A stretch of 64,000 bases of DNA. Origin: Streptomyces cellostaticus (lineage in GTDB: Bacteria; Actinomycetota; Actinomycetes; Streptomycetales; Streptomycetaceae). Below, one piece after another: positions 1-9,310 of this stretch. Location: positions 16,486 to 80,485 of the forward strand of contig NZ_JALLIN010000035.1 in assembly GCF_023630175.1 (NCBI RefSeq), given 5' to 3'. The notes below the pieces were generated by a model. It was not told where the DNA came from. It was given only the letters and a program-made list of their open reading frames with translations, and ran no database searches. Both the position numbers and the translations under genes were made by a program. The first letter of the stretch is position 1; every line of letters begins with the position of its first letter.

Positions 1-288
1 TTCTGGGCGCTCGCCCAGCTCGCCCGGGTCAGGGTGGTCGCCGACGACTCCGGCGTCACCGTGGTCAACATCGCGAGCAAACGGCGCCTGGCCTGGGCGG
101 AAATCCTTCAGGTGAACCTCCGTCCGGGCGATCCCTGGGTGTTCCTCAACCTCAGCGACGGCACCAGCCTGCCCGCGCTCGGCATCCAGCCGGGTCTCGC
201 CAAGCAGCGTGCCATCGCCGACGCGCGGGCACTCCGGGCGCTCGTCGAGGACCGCTCCGCGGCGCCGGCCGGCGAAGATCAGGGATGA
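1..288 (+). CDS. PH-domain-like protein, C-terminal part (5' end outside window)
   Basis: The frame is open from the first base, so the gene starts upstream; about 95 codons are visible. The visible part reads as alternating beta strands (VTVVNIASKRRLAWAEI, VFLNLSDGTSLPALG) followed by an alpha helix with many Ala and Arg (KQRAIADARALRALVEDR). That is the pattern of the short bacterial PH-like domain proteins (bPH_6 type) of Streptomyces, which usually carry two N-terminal membrane helices ahead of this domain; those would lie outside the window. The function is unknown. The family call rests on fold pattern only. The in-frame GTG at position 34 is not needed as a start. Confidence 0.6.
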   Translation, partial: FWALAQLARVRVVADDSGVTVVNIASKRRLAWAEILQVNLRPGDPWVFLNLSDGTSLPALGIQPGLAKQRAIADARALRALVEDRSAAPAGEDQG

Positions 289-494
289 ATCGGTGACGTC
301 CGCCGTGCCACACCGGGCCGTGTCTTGACTAATCTGTGAGGTGGAGGCGTTTCGTCGCGCCTCCGCCCCTGTGGCGCCGCGCCCGGTGCGCAGGGGTTCC
401 TGCTACCCGAGGAGTGAACCCCTCCGGCGATGGACGGATCGTCCTGTAGTACCTGCGCCGCCCCCTCCCCCCACCACATGGAGGCGGCGGCATC

Positions 495-1829
495 ATGACC
501 ACCCCCTTGCTGCTCCTCGCGGCGGCCTTCCTGCTGATCCTGGCCAACGGCTTCTTCGTGGCGGCCGAGTTCGGCCTGGTGACGGTCGAGCGCCCGGACG
601 CCGAGCGGGCCGCCGCCGACGGCGACAAGCGCGCCGGCACGGTCGTCGAGTCACTGAAGGAGCTCTCCTTCCAGCTCTCCGGCACCCAGCTCGGCATCAC
701 CATCACCTCCCTGGTCGTCGGCATGCTCGCCGAACCGGCCCTGGCCGCGCTGCTGCGCGGCCCGTTCACCGCGGTCGGCGTCCCCCGGGGCGCCGTCTCC
801 GGTGTGGCCGTGGTCACCGGCATGCTGCTGGCCTCCGCGATCCAGATGGTGATCGGCGAACTCGTGCCCAAGAACTGGGCGGTGTCGCGGCCCCTGCAGG
901 TCGCGCGCTTCGTCGCGGGCCCCCAGCACCTCTTCTCCCGGCTGTTCCGCCCGGTGATCTCCGCGCTGAACACGGTCGCCAACCGGCTGGTGCGCGCCCT
1001 CGGCGTCGAGCCCGCCGACGAACTGGCATCCGCCCGCACCCCGGGCGAACTGGTCTCCCTGGCCCGGCACTCGGCACAGGCCGGCGCCCTGGAACAGGAC
1101 ACGGCCGACCTGTTCGTACGCACCCTGTCCCTGGGCGAGCTGACCGCGCAGCACGTCATGACCCCCCGGGTCAAGGTCAGTGCCCTGCAGGACTCGGCCA
1201 CCGCCGAGGACGTGGTCAACCTGACCCGGGCCACCGGGCTGTCCCGCTTCCCCGTCTACCGGGAGAAGATCGACGACGTGGTCGGCATGGCCCACCTCAA
1301 GGACGCGCTGGCGGTCCCCGTGAACGACCGGCTGCGGACCCCGGTCGGCCGTATCGCGCGCAGGGCGCTGCTCGTGCCCGAGACGCTGCCCGTCCAGCCC
1401 CTCCTCGCCCGGCTGCGCAGCGAGCAGCCGATCGCGGTCGTCGTGGACGAGTACGGCGGGACGGCCGGTGTGGTCACCCTGGAGGACATCGTCGAGGAGC
1501 TCGTCGGCGAGGTCCGCGACGAGCACGACGCCAAGGACGCGCCGGAGCTGGCACCCGCCCCGGCGGAGGACGGCCGGCCCGCCTGGGACGTGGACGGCGG
1601 CTGCCGTGTCGACGTCCTGAAGCGCATCGGACTGGACGTGCCCGAGGGGCCGTACGAGACCGTCGCCGGACTCGTCGCCGACCTGCTCGGCCGCATCCCG
1701 GCCCCCGGTGACCGCGCCGAACTCCCCGGCTGGCGGCTGTCCGTGCGCCGGGTGGGCCACTACCGGGCCGAACGGGTCCGCCTGGTCCGCACGGCCCCGG
1801 CCGTGAACGTCATGGAGGCCGTCCGATGA
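495..1829 (+). CDS. CNNM/HlyC-CorC family membrane protein with CBS pair
   Basis: 444 aa. An N-terminal DUF21/CNNM membrane block (residues 1 to about 195, several hydrophobic helices including LLLLAAAFLLILANGFFVAAEF) is followed by a CBS pair (about 205-330, ending in AVVVDEYGGTAGVVTLEDIVEELVGE) and a CorC_HlyC domain (about 345-430). The motifs ANGFFVAAEF and IGELVPKNWA are family hallmarks. These proteins are usually called hemolysins but are thought to be magnesium or cobalt efflux or ion-transport proteins gated by nucleotide binding to the CBS pair. A GGAGG lies 10 bases before the ATG. The stop codon overlaps the start of a paralogue, so the two are probably translated together. Confidence 0.93.
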   Translation: MTTPLLLLAAAFLLILANGFFVAAEFGLVTVERPDAERAAADGDKRAGTVVESLKELSFQLSGTQLGITITSLVVGMLAEPALAALLRGPFTAVGVPRGAVSGVAVVTGMLLASAIQMVIGELVPKNWAVSRPLQVARFVAGPQHLFSRLFRPVISALNTVANRLVRALGVEPADELASARTPGELVSLARHSAQAGALEQDTADLFVRTLSLGELTAQHVMTPRVKVSALQDSATAEDVVNLTRATGLSRFPVYREKIDDVVGMAHLKDALAVPVNDRLRTPVGRIARRALLVPETLPVQPLLARLRSEQPIAVVVDEYGGTAGVVTLEDIVEELVGEVRDEHDAKDAPELAPAPAEDGRPAWDVDGGCRVDVLKRIGLDVPEGPYETVAGLVADLLGRIPAPGDRAELPGWRLSVRRVGHYRAERVRLVRTAPAVNVMEAVR

Positions 1830-2911
1830 GCGTCCTCCAACTGGTCTTCGCCGGGCTGCTCGTGCTCGCCAACGGCTTCTTCGTCGGTGCCGAGTTCGCG
1901 CTCGTCTCCGTCCGCCGCAGCCAGATCGAACCGCTGGGCACGGCCCGGGCCCGCCAGGTGCTGTACGGCCTGGAGCGGTTGCCGCAGATGATGGCAGCCG
2001 CCCAGTTCGGCATCACCGTCTGCTCGCTGACCCTCGGCGCGGTCGCCGAGCCCACCGTCGCGCACCTGCTGGAGCCGGTCTTCGAGTGGATCCACCTGCC
2101 GGACGGCGTGATCCACCCGCTCGGCTACGTCATCGCCCTCGCGGCGGTGGTCTTCTTCCACCTCGTCATCGGCGAGATGGTGCCGAAGAACCTCGCGATG
2201 GCGGCCCCCGAGAAGGCCGCGCTGTGGCTCAGCCCGGGACTGGTCGCCTTCGCCCGGCTGTGCCGGCCCATCACGGTGGCCCTCGGCGCCTGCGCCCAGG
2301 GCGTTCTGCGGCTCTTCCGGGTCGAGCCCAAGGACGAGGTCGAGGCCGTCGTCACCAGCGAGCAGCTCAACCGCCTGCTGGAGGACTCCGGCCAGGCGGG
2401 CCTGCTGGACCCCGAGGAGCAGGAGCGTCTGGAGGACGCGCTGGAGCTGGGCTCCCGCCCGGTGACGGACGTCCTGCTGCGGCGCGAGTCCCTGATCACC
2501 GTGCCGCCGTCGGTCACCCCGGGCGAGATCGTCCAGCTCACGGCCCGCACGGGCTACTCCCGCTTCCCGGTCGCGGCGGCGGACAAGGGCCCCTTCATGG
2601 GGTACGTCCACGTGAAGGACGTCCTGGACCTGGAGGACTCCGACCGGGCCGTCCCGCAGCACGTGTGGCGCCCCATGACCACGCTCCGCTCGGAACTCCC
2701 GCTCGACGACGCCCTGACGGTCATGCGCCGGGCCGCCACCCACCTGGCCCAGGTCGCGGACGCCTCGGGCCGGATCCTGGGTCTGGTGGCCCTGGAGGAC
2801 GTCCTGGAACTGCTGGTCGGCGAGGTCCGCGACCCGGCCCACCGCAGACTCCCGGACGTCAAGCTCGCCGAGCCGCGAGCCACCGGGAACCCGGAACAGG
2901 CCTTGGCCTGA
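1826..2911 (+). CDS. CNNM family CBS-pair membrane protein, paralogue lacking CorC_HlyC domain
   Basis: 361 aa, starting in an ATGA overlap with the preceding gene. It has the same DUF21 membrane block (LLVLANGFFVGAEFALVSVRRSQ, HLVIGEMVPKNLA) and a CBS pair (about 205-325), but it ends soon after LALEDVLELLVGEVRD and so lacks the C-terminal CorC_HlyC domain of its neighbour. The two proteins may form a hetero-oligomer, one supplying the C-terminal domain; this is inferred from the tandem, overlapping arrangement common in actinobacteria. The substrate is not known; divalent-cation transport is the usual proposal for the family. Confidence 0.92.
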   Translation: MSVLQLVFAGLLVLANGFFVGAEFALVSVRRSQIEPLGTARARQVLYGLERLPQMMAAAQFGITVCSLTLGAVAEPTVAHLLEPVFEWIHLPDGVIHPLGYVIALAAVVFFHLVIGEMVPKNLAMAAPEKAALWLSPGLVAFARLCRPITVALGACAQGVLRLFRVEPKDEVEAVVTSEQLNRLLEDSGQAGLLDPEEQERLEDALELGSRPVTDVLLRRESLITVPPSVTPGEIVQLTARTGYSRFPVAAADKGPFMGYVHVKDVLDLEDSDRAVPQHVWRPMTTLRSELPLDDALTVMRRAATHLAQVADASGRILGLVALEDVLELLVGEVRDPAHRRLPDVKLAEPRATGNPEQALA

Positions 2912-2919
2912 CCGCGTCG

Positions 2920-2950
2920 GCGCCCACCCGCCCACCCGGCGGGTGGGCGC
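2920..2950 (+). terminator. Stem-loop terminator after the CNNM pair
   Basis: A perfect 13-bp GC stem (GCGCCCACCCGCC with its complement) around a 5-base loop lies 8 bases after the stop codon. There is no T-run, as is usual for Streptomyces terminators. From here to 3203 (about 250 bases) no gene is recognised. One stretch near 3109-3203 can be read as a short open peptide that runs into the MITE, but it has no start signal. Confidence 0.7.
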
Positions 2951-3203
2951 GGACGCCTTCGGCCCCTGCGTCGCGGAAGAAGCCCGGCCGGGCCGACAGC
3001 GCCCCCGCGCCCCCGGCCGACACCGTTCACCGGCGCCCGGTGCCGTCTGAGCCGGTTCGCCCCGGCGCGGGGGCCCGGCGGGCACTCTCGCCGCACCGGC
3101 CCGCGAGCCCGAGTACATCCGCTGCGAGGGCTTCCGGCCGGCACGCCGGGACCACACCCACCGGACGCCGCTCCTCGACGGGCAGACCTTGGCCGGCGCG
3201 GCG

Positions 3204-3371
3204 CTAGTGCTGTGACCGGAAGGGTCTGCCGGAAGGCTCGCGGCGTCCGGTGCGGTGCATCGCAAGGCGGAGCGTCGTCCGCGTACCGGACGTACTCGGG
3301 TGATGCGACGACGCGGCGAGGTGCCGTGCCGGACGCCGCGAGCCGGTGAACCTTTCCGGTCACAGCACTAG
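3204..3371. mobile_element. Palindromic MITE-like element, 168 bp
   Basis: Both ends carry the same inverted repeat: CTAGTGCTGTGACCGGAA at the left and its exact complement at the right (18 bp). Further in, GCTCGCGGCGTCCGG pairs with CCGGACGCCGCGAGC, so almost the whole element can fold on itself. There is no ORF. The ends contain CTAG/TA, compatible with a TA target duplication as in Tc1/mariner-IS630 type elements. Very similar short palindromic repeats are dispersed in Streptomyces genomes; that is general knowledge and was not searched here. The right end supplies the TAG stop codon of the AAA+ ATPase gene. Confidence 0.75.
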
Positions 3372-5230
3372 AGAGCCGACGGATCCTGCGGCCCCCGCCC
3401 CGACAGCACCTCCCCGTACGCCTGCATCAGATCGGGCAGCCGCAACGTCGCGAGGTCCCCCCGGGACAGTGCCCCGGGATACCCCGACAACCGCAGATCC
3501 CGGTAGGCACAGCTCTTCTCGTACAGCGTCCGCAGGAACCGGCCGTTCCCCAGCTCGTCGATCCATCCCTGGTCGACCACGTGCCCCGCGATGGACCGCA
3601 GTTCCTCCAGCGCCTCCTCGTCCCACTGGTCCCCGTTGTCCGCCGCGAGCACCTTGCCGATCTCGGTGAGCTCCAGCGGCCGGTAGGAGGGGAAGTCGAC
3701 GCGTGTGGTGAACCGGGAGGAGAGCCCCGGGTTCGCGGTGAGGAGCCGGTCCATGCCCTCCGGATGGCCGGCCAGGATCACCACCAGGTGGTCCCGGTTG
3801 TCCTCGGCCCGCTTCAGCAGCACCTGAAGCGCCTCGTCCCCGTACGCGTCCCCCTTGCCGTACCCCGAGTTGGACAGCGAGTGCGCCTCGTCCACGAACA
3901 GCACCCCGCCGATCGCGGAGTCGATCAGCTCGTTGGCCTTCACGGCCGTCTGCCCCAGGTACTCCCCGACCAGGTCGGCCCGCTGCGCCTCCACCAGATG
4001 GTCGCCACCGAGCAGCCCCAGCGCGTAGAACACGCGCCCCAGGATCCGCGCGACCGTGGTCTTGCCCGTCCCCGGGGGACCGGAGAACACGAAGTGCCGC
4101 TTGGGCGGTTGCACCGGCAGCCCCTGCCCGGCGCGCAGCCGTGCCATGTTGAGCTGCGCGGACAGCGCCTTGACCTGGCGCTTGACCGGCTCGAGCCCCA
4201 CCATCCGCTCCAGCTCGGCGAGCGCCTCCTCGAGCAGCGCGGGATCGGTCGGCCCGGCCGGCAGGACGGACGAGGGCACCCCGCTCCTGACCCGCACCAC
4301 CCGGTCGGAGACCGACGGCAGCGGCCCCGTGGGCAGGTCCGGTTCCGTGAGCCGCAGATCGCGGCCCTCCGTGCCGAAGAGCGGATCGAGCGTGTCCGGC
4401 CCGTCCATGGCGTCCGCCCCGGCACCGGTCAGGGTGAGAGCCGCGAAGTCGGCGGGGTCGTCGTACCCGTCGCCCTCGGCGATCGCGGCCAGCCGGGCGG
4501 AGGTGTCCATGAAGGCCGGATCGATCCGGTGCACCGCCCGGTACAGGGGGAGCGCGGCGGCGCTGCGCCCGGTGCCCTCGTGCGCCCGCGCCAGCCAGTA
4601 CCGCAGCTCCTTGCGCTGCGGCTGCTCGCTGCGGCAGCGCATCAGGGCCGCCGCGAGCAGCGGCTCGGCCTGGCCGAACATCTCCAGGCGGACCCGGGCC
4701 ATGCCGCCGAAGAGACCCGCCTCGATGCCGAGCAGGGGGTCGTCCACCAGCGGGTCGGTGTGCCGCACGAGCTGGTCCCAGTCCTTGACCAGGTAGGCGC
4801 GGCAGGCGTGCAGGAAGCGGACCTGGGGGTCGGTGTCCACCGGGGGGAGCCCGGCGAGAGCCCGGTCCAGCTCGGGCACGTGCCGGCCGTCCAGCCAGTG
4901 CGAGGCGTGCGCCAGCAGCAGATCACGCGGGCTCTCCAGCACCGGCTGCACCCACCATCCCAGCCAGTACCAGGAGTTGAGGGTGCGGCGGTGCCGGGCG
5001 CGCTGCTCCCCGAAGCGCTCCCGGTGCCGGAACATCCTCAGCAGCGCGGTGGTCGTGTCCACCCGCAGCGCGTGCAGTCCGAGCCAGGCGTCCGCCATCC
5101 CCGGGTCCATCCGGACCGCGACGCGGAACTCCTCCTCCGCCTGGGGATAGGCGCCCATCGTGTAGGCGTCCACACCTCGCAGCCAGGCGAGGTCGGCCGG
5201 GGCCTCGGGGCCCTGCATGCCGAAGTCCAT
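3368..5230 (-). CDS. EccA/CbbX-like AAA+ ATPase with N-terminal TPR-like repeats
   Basis: About 620 aa. Residues 1 to about 260 are helical, TPR-like repeats (AWLRGVDAYTMGAYPQAEEEF opens the first). Residues about 335-620 form a CbbX/SpoVK-type AAA+ domain with Walker A GPPGTGKTT (K390 counted from this ATG), Walker B VLFVDEAHSL and sensor LSSRFTTRVDFPSY. The layout is that of type VII secretion EccA and related chaperone-like ATPases, but no other type VII genes lie nearby, so the partner is unknown. The ATG at 5230 has GGGGGACGGG just before it; a GTG 12 bases upstream (5242) is an alternative. The stop codon lies inside the terminal repeat of the adjoining MITE, so the C-terminus may have been altered by the insertion. 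Confidence 0.88.
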   Translation of the reverse strand: MDFGMQGPEAPADLAWLRGVDAYTMGAYPQAEEEFRVAVRMDPGMADAWLGLHALRVDTTTALLRMFRHRERFGEQRARHRRTLNSWYWLGWWVQPVLESPRDLLLAHASHWLDGRHVPELDRALAGLPPVDTDPQVRFLHACRAYLVKDWDQLVRHTDPLVDDPLLGIEAGLFGGMARVRLEMFGQAEPLLAAALMRCRSEQPQRKELRYWLARAHEGTGRSAAALPLYRAVHRIDPAFMDTSARLAAIAEGDGYDDPADFAALTLTGAGADAMDGPDTLDPLFGTEGRDLRLTEPDLPTGPLPSVSDRVVRVRSGVPSSVLPAGPTDPALLEEALAELERMVGLEPVKRQVKALSAQLNMARLRAGQGLPVQPPKRHFVFSGPPGTGKTTVARILGRVFYALGLLGGDHLVEAQRADLVGEYLGQTAVKANELIDSAIGGVLFVDEAHSLSNSGYGKGDAYGDEALQVLLKRAEDNRDHLVVILAGHPEGMDRLLTANPGLSSRFTTRVDFPSYRPLELTEIGKVLAADNGDQWDEEALEELRSIAGHVVDQGWIDELGNGRFLRTLYEKSCAYRDLRLSGYPGALSRGDLATLRLPDLMQAYGEVLSGRGPQDPSAL

Positions 5231-5509
5231 CCCGTCCCCCACAGACCGTGCCCCCGTTGGTTCACCGCCGGGCAGTCGCCCGACGGCCGCCGCGCACGAA
5301 CCGCTGTGCCGCGGACCGGAGTTGCAGGTGCGCGAGGCAGTCGCCCGAAGGTCGCACCGATGGCATCGTACCCGTGCGGCGACCGCCTGCCGAAGGGTGC
5401 CGCACGGCCCGTTCGGTGAGGTGGAAGCAGACGGGGCGCACAGGAAGGGGTGACCCAGGGTGAGCGTTTCGGTGCGCGAGTGAGCCGGGAGAGTGCTCCG
5501 CGGGCAGAA

Positions 5510-5547
5510 CGAAGCCCCCGGTCACGGGGGAACAACCGGGGGCTTCG
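5510..5547 (-). terminator. Stem-loop terminator downstream of the kinase gene
   Basis: A perfect 13-bp stem CGAAGCCCCCGGT / ACCGGGGGCTTCG with a 12-base loop lies between the kinase gene end and the AAA+ gene start, both on the minus strand. The rest of 5231-5661 shows no gene or recognisable RNA. Confidence 0.75.
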
Positions 5548-5661
5548 CGTCGTCGGGCGGCTCCCGAGGGCCGCACATTCAGAACGTAAGACCTGCACGG
5601 CTCCCCGGTCAAGCAATCGTGGAGCAGTCAAGGAAGTTCCGCCGCAGGGGTCTTGGTGCGC

Positions 5662-6351
5662 TCACCGCACCGCGGACACATCGTCACCGTGAGTGACATC
5701 CTGGCCCGGTCCTGAGATGCCCGCCGGTCCCGTCAGCACCTCGTATCCCTCCGGTGTCTGCCGCACCAGGAGATCCGCGTGGGGGCGCGAGGGGTCGGCG
5801 GCGAAGTGCGCGCGCTCCGCCTCGACCCACCCGGACCAGAACGCGCGCTGCTCGTCCCCGTCCCGCAGTCTGCCGCGCGCCCAGGACTCCTCCCGCGGCA
5901 GTTCCATCCACAGCAGCCGCGCCAGACGCGGCCGCAGTGCCCGGCGTCCGGCGCCGACTCCCTCGATGACGACCACGGGCGCGGGCGGCAGCGGCCGCGG
6001 CGGGCCGAACGCCCGGGCGTGCCAGTCGTAGGGGGTGTACCGGGCGCTCTCGCCCCGGGCCAGCGGGCCGATCACCTGCGACTCCAGCCGCTCGGTCCAG
6101 TCGAAGAGCCGCTCGTGGCTGGCGATGTCGTCCAGGTGCAGCACCGGCGCCCCGCCCAGCGCGGCGGCCAGCCGCCCGGCGAAGGTGGTCTTCCCGGAGC
6201 CCGCGTGCCCGTCGACGGCGATCAGCCGGACCGGCCCCAGTGAGGGGGGCAGCCCACGCAGTCGGACGGCGAGATCGTGAATGGCGATTCCCGAGGTGTG
6301 ATGCGGTGTGGGGGTGTTTTCCGGAATCAGTGTAGTTGCGGCGGCCGGCAC
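5662..6351 (-). CDS. Uridine kinase-like P-loop protein
   Basis: 229 aa. Walker A GHAGSGKTT is at residues 48-56 after a hydrophobic strand (VRLIAVDG), then HLDDIASHERLFDWTERL, the substrate-binding region of the uridine/phosphoribulokinase-like family, and VVVIEGVGAGRR, the usual EG(V) strand. Streptomyces proteins of this type are annotated as uridine kinase or plain ATP-binding protein; the substrate is not shown by the sequence. The only start in a suitable place is a GTG at the 5' end; no strong ribosome binding site is seen before it, so the start is uncertain. Confidence 0.8.
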   Translation of the reverse strand: MPAAATTLIPENTPTPHHTSGIAIHDLAVRLRGLPPSLGPVRLIAVDGHAGSGKTTFAGRLAAALGGAPVLHLDDIASHERLFDWTERLESQVIGPLARGESARYTPYDWHARAFGPPRPLPPAPVVVIEGVGAGRRALRPRLARLLWMELPREESWARGRLRDGDEQRAFWSGWVEAERAHFAADPSRPHADLLVRQTPEGYEVLTGPAGISGPGQDVTHGDDVSAVR

Positions 6352-6557
6352 GGGTGCCGTTGGGGCGCGCCCGGATCCCGGAGCGGCGAGAAAACGTCGC
6401 TTCTTGAACCACTGGCTGAGCGCCGGTCAATCCAAGGGATTATGTATCCAAATTCGTTGACCGATATGCGAAATTCTGCGTGCCAGGCGCACCGACCGCT
6501 GAGTAAGGTGCCTCCTGCGTGAGTGCGGCGCATCACAACGGGGACGGACAGGAGAAC

Positions 6558-7514
6558 ATGGCCGCGGAGTTATTCGAAGGGCAGTATGTGTGGCATCCGG
6601 CGGCCGACGACCGCGTCCTGGCGCGCGTATGCGTCGATGTGCGCGCCGGCCGATATCGAAGCGCCGGCGAGGCCCTCGCCGAGACGCGTTCCGACTTCGC
6701 CCTGCGCGCCCACCGCTCGCTCGTGCTGGCCTCCGAGGCGGCCGGCACCGACCTCGTGGAACGCTGGCTGGCCGAGGAACCCACACCCGAGGCGGCACTG
6801 CTGTGGGCCCGGGTGGCCGTGCAGCGGGCGATGCGCGCCGCGGACTCGCGCGACGAACGGGCCGAGGCGCTGGAGCGGATAGCGCTCACCGCCTGCGACC
6901 GGGCCGCCGCGCTGACCCCCGGTGACCCCACTCCCTGGGTCGCCAAGCTCACCATGGCCCGGCTGCACCGGCTGCGCGATCCGGCCCCGCAGGGTCTGCT
7001 CACCGCACCGCCCGGCCCATGGCGGTTGTTCGCGCACGTCCTGTCCCTGGACCCGTGGCACCGCGAGGGCCACCACCGCTTCCTGTCCTGCTTCTTCACC
7101 CGCTACGGCGGCTCGGTCAACGCTGCCTGGGACGTGGCCGCCTTCCTCAGCCAGCGCGCGCCCGCGGACTCCCCCCTGCGGCTGCTGCCGCTGGTCGCCC
7201 TGGTCGAGAGCTACAACCCGACCCAGTTGCTCGCCGACCGGGTCTGGGAGCAGCCCCAGTGGCGCTCCACCGCGCTCGCGGTCTACCACAACTGGCTGCC
7301 CTCCGTGGCCGGCTATCGCTTCACCCCGGTGCTCGACCTGGCCTACCTCGCGCACGCGCTGGTCATGGCCCAGTGCGGGTTCGAGGCCCGGGCGGTGTTC
7401 ACGGCGATGGGCCCGTACGCCTCGCGCATGCCCTGGAGCGCCTTCGGCGAGCCCGCCGAACAGCTCTCCCGGGCCCGGCGCGGCTGCGGTCTGCCCGTCC
7501 CGGGACCCGCCTGA
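6558..7514 (+). CDS. Conserved unknown helical protein, upstream of APC permease
   Basis: 318 aa from the ATG, which follows GGACAGGAG closely (three-base gap); an in-frame GTG at 6519 would add 13 residues. The protein is rich in Ala, Arg, Leu and Trp and looks like a helical repeat protein (for example AEALERIALTACDRAAALTPGDPTPWVAKLTMARLHRL, TPR-like spacing). No catalytic motif, signal peptide or membrane helix is seen. It lies 40 bases before the permease gene on the same strand, so the two are probably co-transcribed. I do not recognise the family. Confidence 0.8.
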   Translation: MAAELFEGQYVWHPAADDRVLARVCVDVRAGRYRSAGEALAETRSDFALRAHRSLVLASEAAGTDLVERWLAEEPTPEAALLWARVAVQRAMRAADSRDERAEALERIALTACDRAAALTPGDPTPWVAKLTMARLHRLRDPAPQGLLTAPPGPWRLFAHVLSLDPWHREGHHRFLSCFFTRYGGSVNAAWDVAAFLSQRAPADSPLRLLPLVALVESYNPTQLLADRVWEQPQWRSTALAVYHNWLPSVAGYRFTPVLDLAYLAHALVMAQCGFEARAVFTAMGPYASRMPWSAFGEPAEQLSRARRGCGLPVPGPA

Positions 7515-7554
7515 CCCGCACCTGCTCCACCCCCCACCAAAGAAAGGTCGATCT

Positions 7555-9096
7555 GTGTCGGAACGGATATCGACTCCACGGGTGAACGCCCGCGGGGGAG
7601 CGGACGCGGTCGTGCTCGACGACGACGCGACCCTGCACGCGATGGGTTATCCGCGGAAACTCACCCGTCGCTTCAAGGCGTTCGACAATTTCGCGATCTC
7701 GTTCACCATCATCAATATCCTCTCGGGTATCTTCTCGTCCTTCGGATTCGGCATGAACGCGGGTGGGCCCCGCATTCTCGTGTTCGGCTGGATCGGCGTC
7801 TCCATCATGGTGCTGTTCATCGGTGCGGCGATGGCGGAGGTCGCGTCGGCGTATCCGACGAGTGGTGCGCTGTACTTCTCGGCGGGCAAACTGGCCAAGC
7901 GTCACAAGGGCGCCTGGTCCTGGTTCACCGGCTGGCTGAACTTCGTGGGCCAGATCGGCGGCACCGCCGCCACCGGGTACGCGGCGGCCACGTTCATCCA
8001 GGCCTTCGTCGCCCTGCAGTGGACCTCGTACCGGCCGACCGCGCACCAGACGGTCCTGATCACGGCAGTGATCGTCGTGCTGCAGGGGCTCGCCAACACC
8101 TTCACCGTCCAGCTCGTCGCCGTGCTGAACCGCATTTCCGTGTGGTGGCTGCTGGTCGGACTCGTGGTGATCGTGGCCGCACTCATCGTGATGCCCGACC
8201 ATCATCAGTCCGCGTCCTTCGTGACGCATTTCGAGAACAACACCGGCTTCACCAACGGACTTTACGGCGGCATGCTCGGTCTGCTGGTGACGAGCTGGAC
8301 CTTCACCGGCTTCGACGGCAGCTTCCACATGTCCGAGGAAACGGTCCGGGCGACGGTCAACGCGCCCAAGGGCATCACCAGGGCCATCGGTTATTCGGCG
8401 ATCACCGGTCTGATCCTGATGCTCGCACTGGTCTACAGCATTGGCGACTACGGCGAGGTGGCCGGTTCGGCCGCGCCACCCGTCCGGATTCTCATCGACG
8501 GCCTCGGCCTCGGCACCGCCAAGGTGATGCTGCTCATCGTCATCGGTGCCATGCTCTTCTGCGGTCTGGCCAACCTCACCAGCAACACCCGGCAGATCTT
8601 CGCCTTCTCCCGGGACGGCGCCATGCCCGGCTCCCGGTGGTGGCACACGGTCTCGCTGCGCACCCGGACGCCGGTCAAGGCGGTGTGGCTCGCGGTGGGC
8701 TGCTCGCTCGCCCTGGTCGTCCCGGGCTGGTGGTCGCACACGGCGTTCACCGCCATCGTGAGTGTCAACGTGGTCGGGCTGTTCCTGGCCTACGCGGTGC
8801 CGGTGTTCCTGCGGCTGCGGCTGGGCGACGATTTCCAGCCCGGTCCCTGGCACCTGGGCCGCTGGGGCCGGCCGATCGGCTGGGTCGCGGTGACCTGGAT
8901 CCTGCTCAGCAGTGTGCTGTTCATGCTGCCGCAGGCCTCGCCCATCACCGCCGGCTCCTTCAACTACGCGCCGATCGCGCTGGCCGTCGTCCTCCTCGTG
9001 GCCACGCTCTGGTGGTTCGCCACCGCCCGGCGCCGCTTCCAGGGGCCGGTCAGCTACGGCCGCCCCGACGAGGTCGCCGCGATGGACCTCATCTGA
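7555..9096 (+). CDS. APC superfamily amino acid/amine permease
   Basis: 513 aa. The GTG start follows AAAGAAAGG with a seven-base gap; the frame is open far upstream but that part overlaps the previous gene. About 12 hydrophobic helices start at FAISFTIINILSGIFSSFGFGMNAGGP. SGALYFSAGKLAKR and SWTFTGFDGSFHMSEET are typical of the fungal-GABA/choline-permease-like branch of the APC family (also seen in bacterial GABA, choline or polyamine transporters). The substrate cannot be read from the sequence. It is the second gene of a two-gene unit and is followed by a terminator. Confidence 0.9.
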   Translation: MSERISTPRVNARGGADAVVLDDDATLHAMGYPRKLTRRFKAFDNFAISFTIINILSGIFSSFGFGMNAGGPRILVFGWIGVSIMVLFIGAAMAEVASAYPTSGALYFSAGKLAKRHKGAWSWFTGWLNFVGQIGGTAATGYAAATFIQAFVALQWTSYRPTAHQTVLITAVIVVLQGLANTFTVQLVAVLNRISVWWLLVGLVVIVAALIVMPDHHQSASFVTHFENNTGFTNGLYGGMLGLLVTSWTFTGFDGSFHMSEETVRATVNAPKGITRAIGYSAITGLILMLALVYSIGDYGEVAGSAAPPVRILIDGLGLGTAKVMLLIVIGAMLFCGLANLTSNTRQIFAFSRDGAMPGSRWWHTVSLRTRTPVKAVWLAVGCSLALVVPGWWSHTAFTAIVSVNVVGLFLAYAVPVFLRLRLGDDFQPGPWHLGRWGRPIGWVAVTWILLSSVLFMLPQASPITAGSFNYAPIALAVVLLVATLWWFATARRRFQGPVSYGRPDEVAAMDLI

Positions 9097-9111
9097 CCCG
9101 CCGAACGGCAC

Positions 9112-9147
9112 GGCCCCGGCGCACGGCACACCGCCCGCGCCGGGGCC
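9112..9147 (+). terminator. Stem-loop terminator after the APC permease
   Basis: The 11-bp stem GGCCCCGGCGC / GCGCCGGGGCC closes a 14-base loop and starts 15 bases after the stop codon. Confidence 0.7.
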
Positions 9148-9310
9148 GCGGCGCGCCGTCCGGCACTCCCGCAGGTCCCGCCACTGTTCCAGACCAATAT
9201 TGGTGGCGCGCCGTACGGCGGAAGTGCTGGCAGGGGCATGGCGTCTCCGTTCATAGTTGGCGCACCAACCGCACCGGCCCCGACCCGGACCCCTGGGGGT
9301 AACCGCGCCC

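Noticed and set aside
5248..5692. Several 60-80 codon frames in the gap between the AAA+ and kinase genes
   Set aside because: They overlap each other in different frames, cross the terminator stem and have no start signals.
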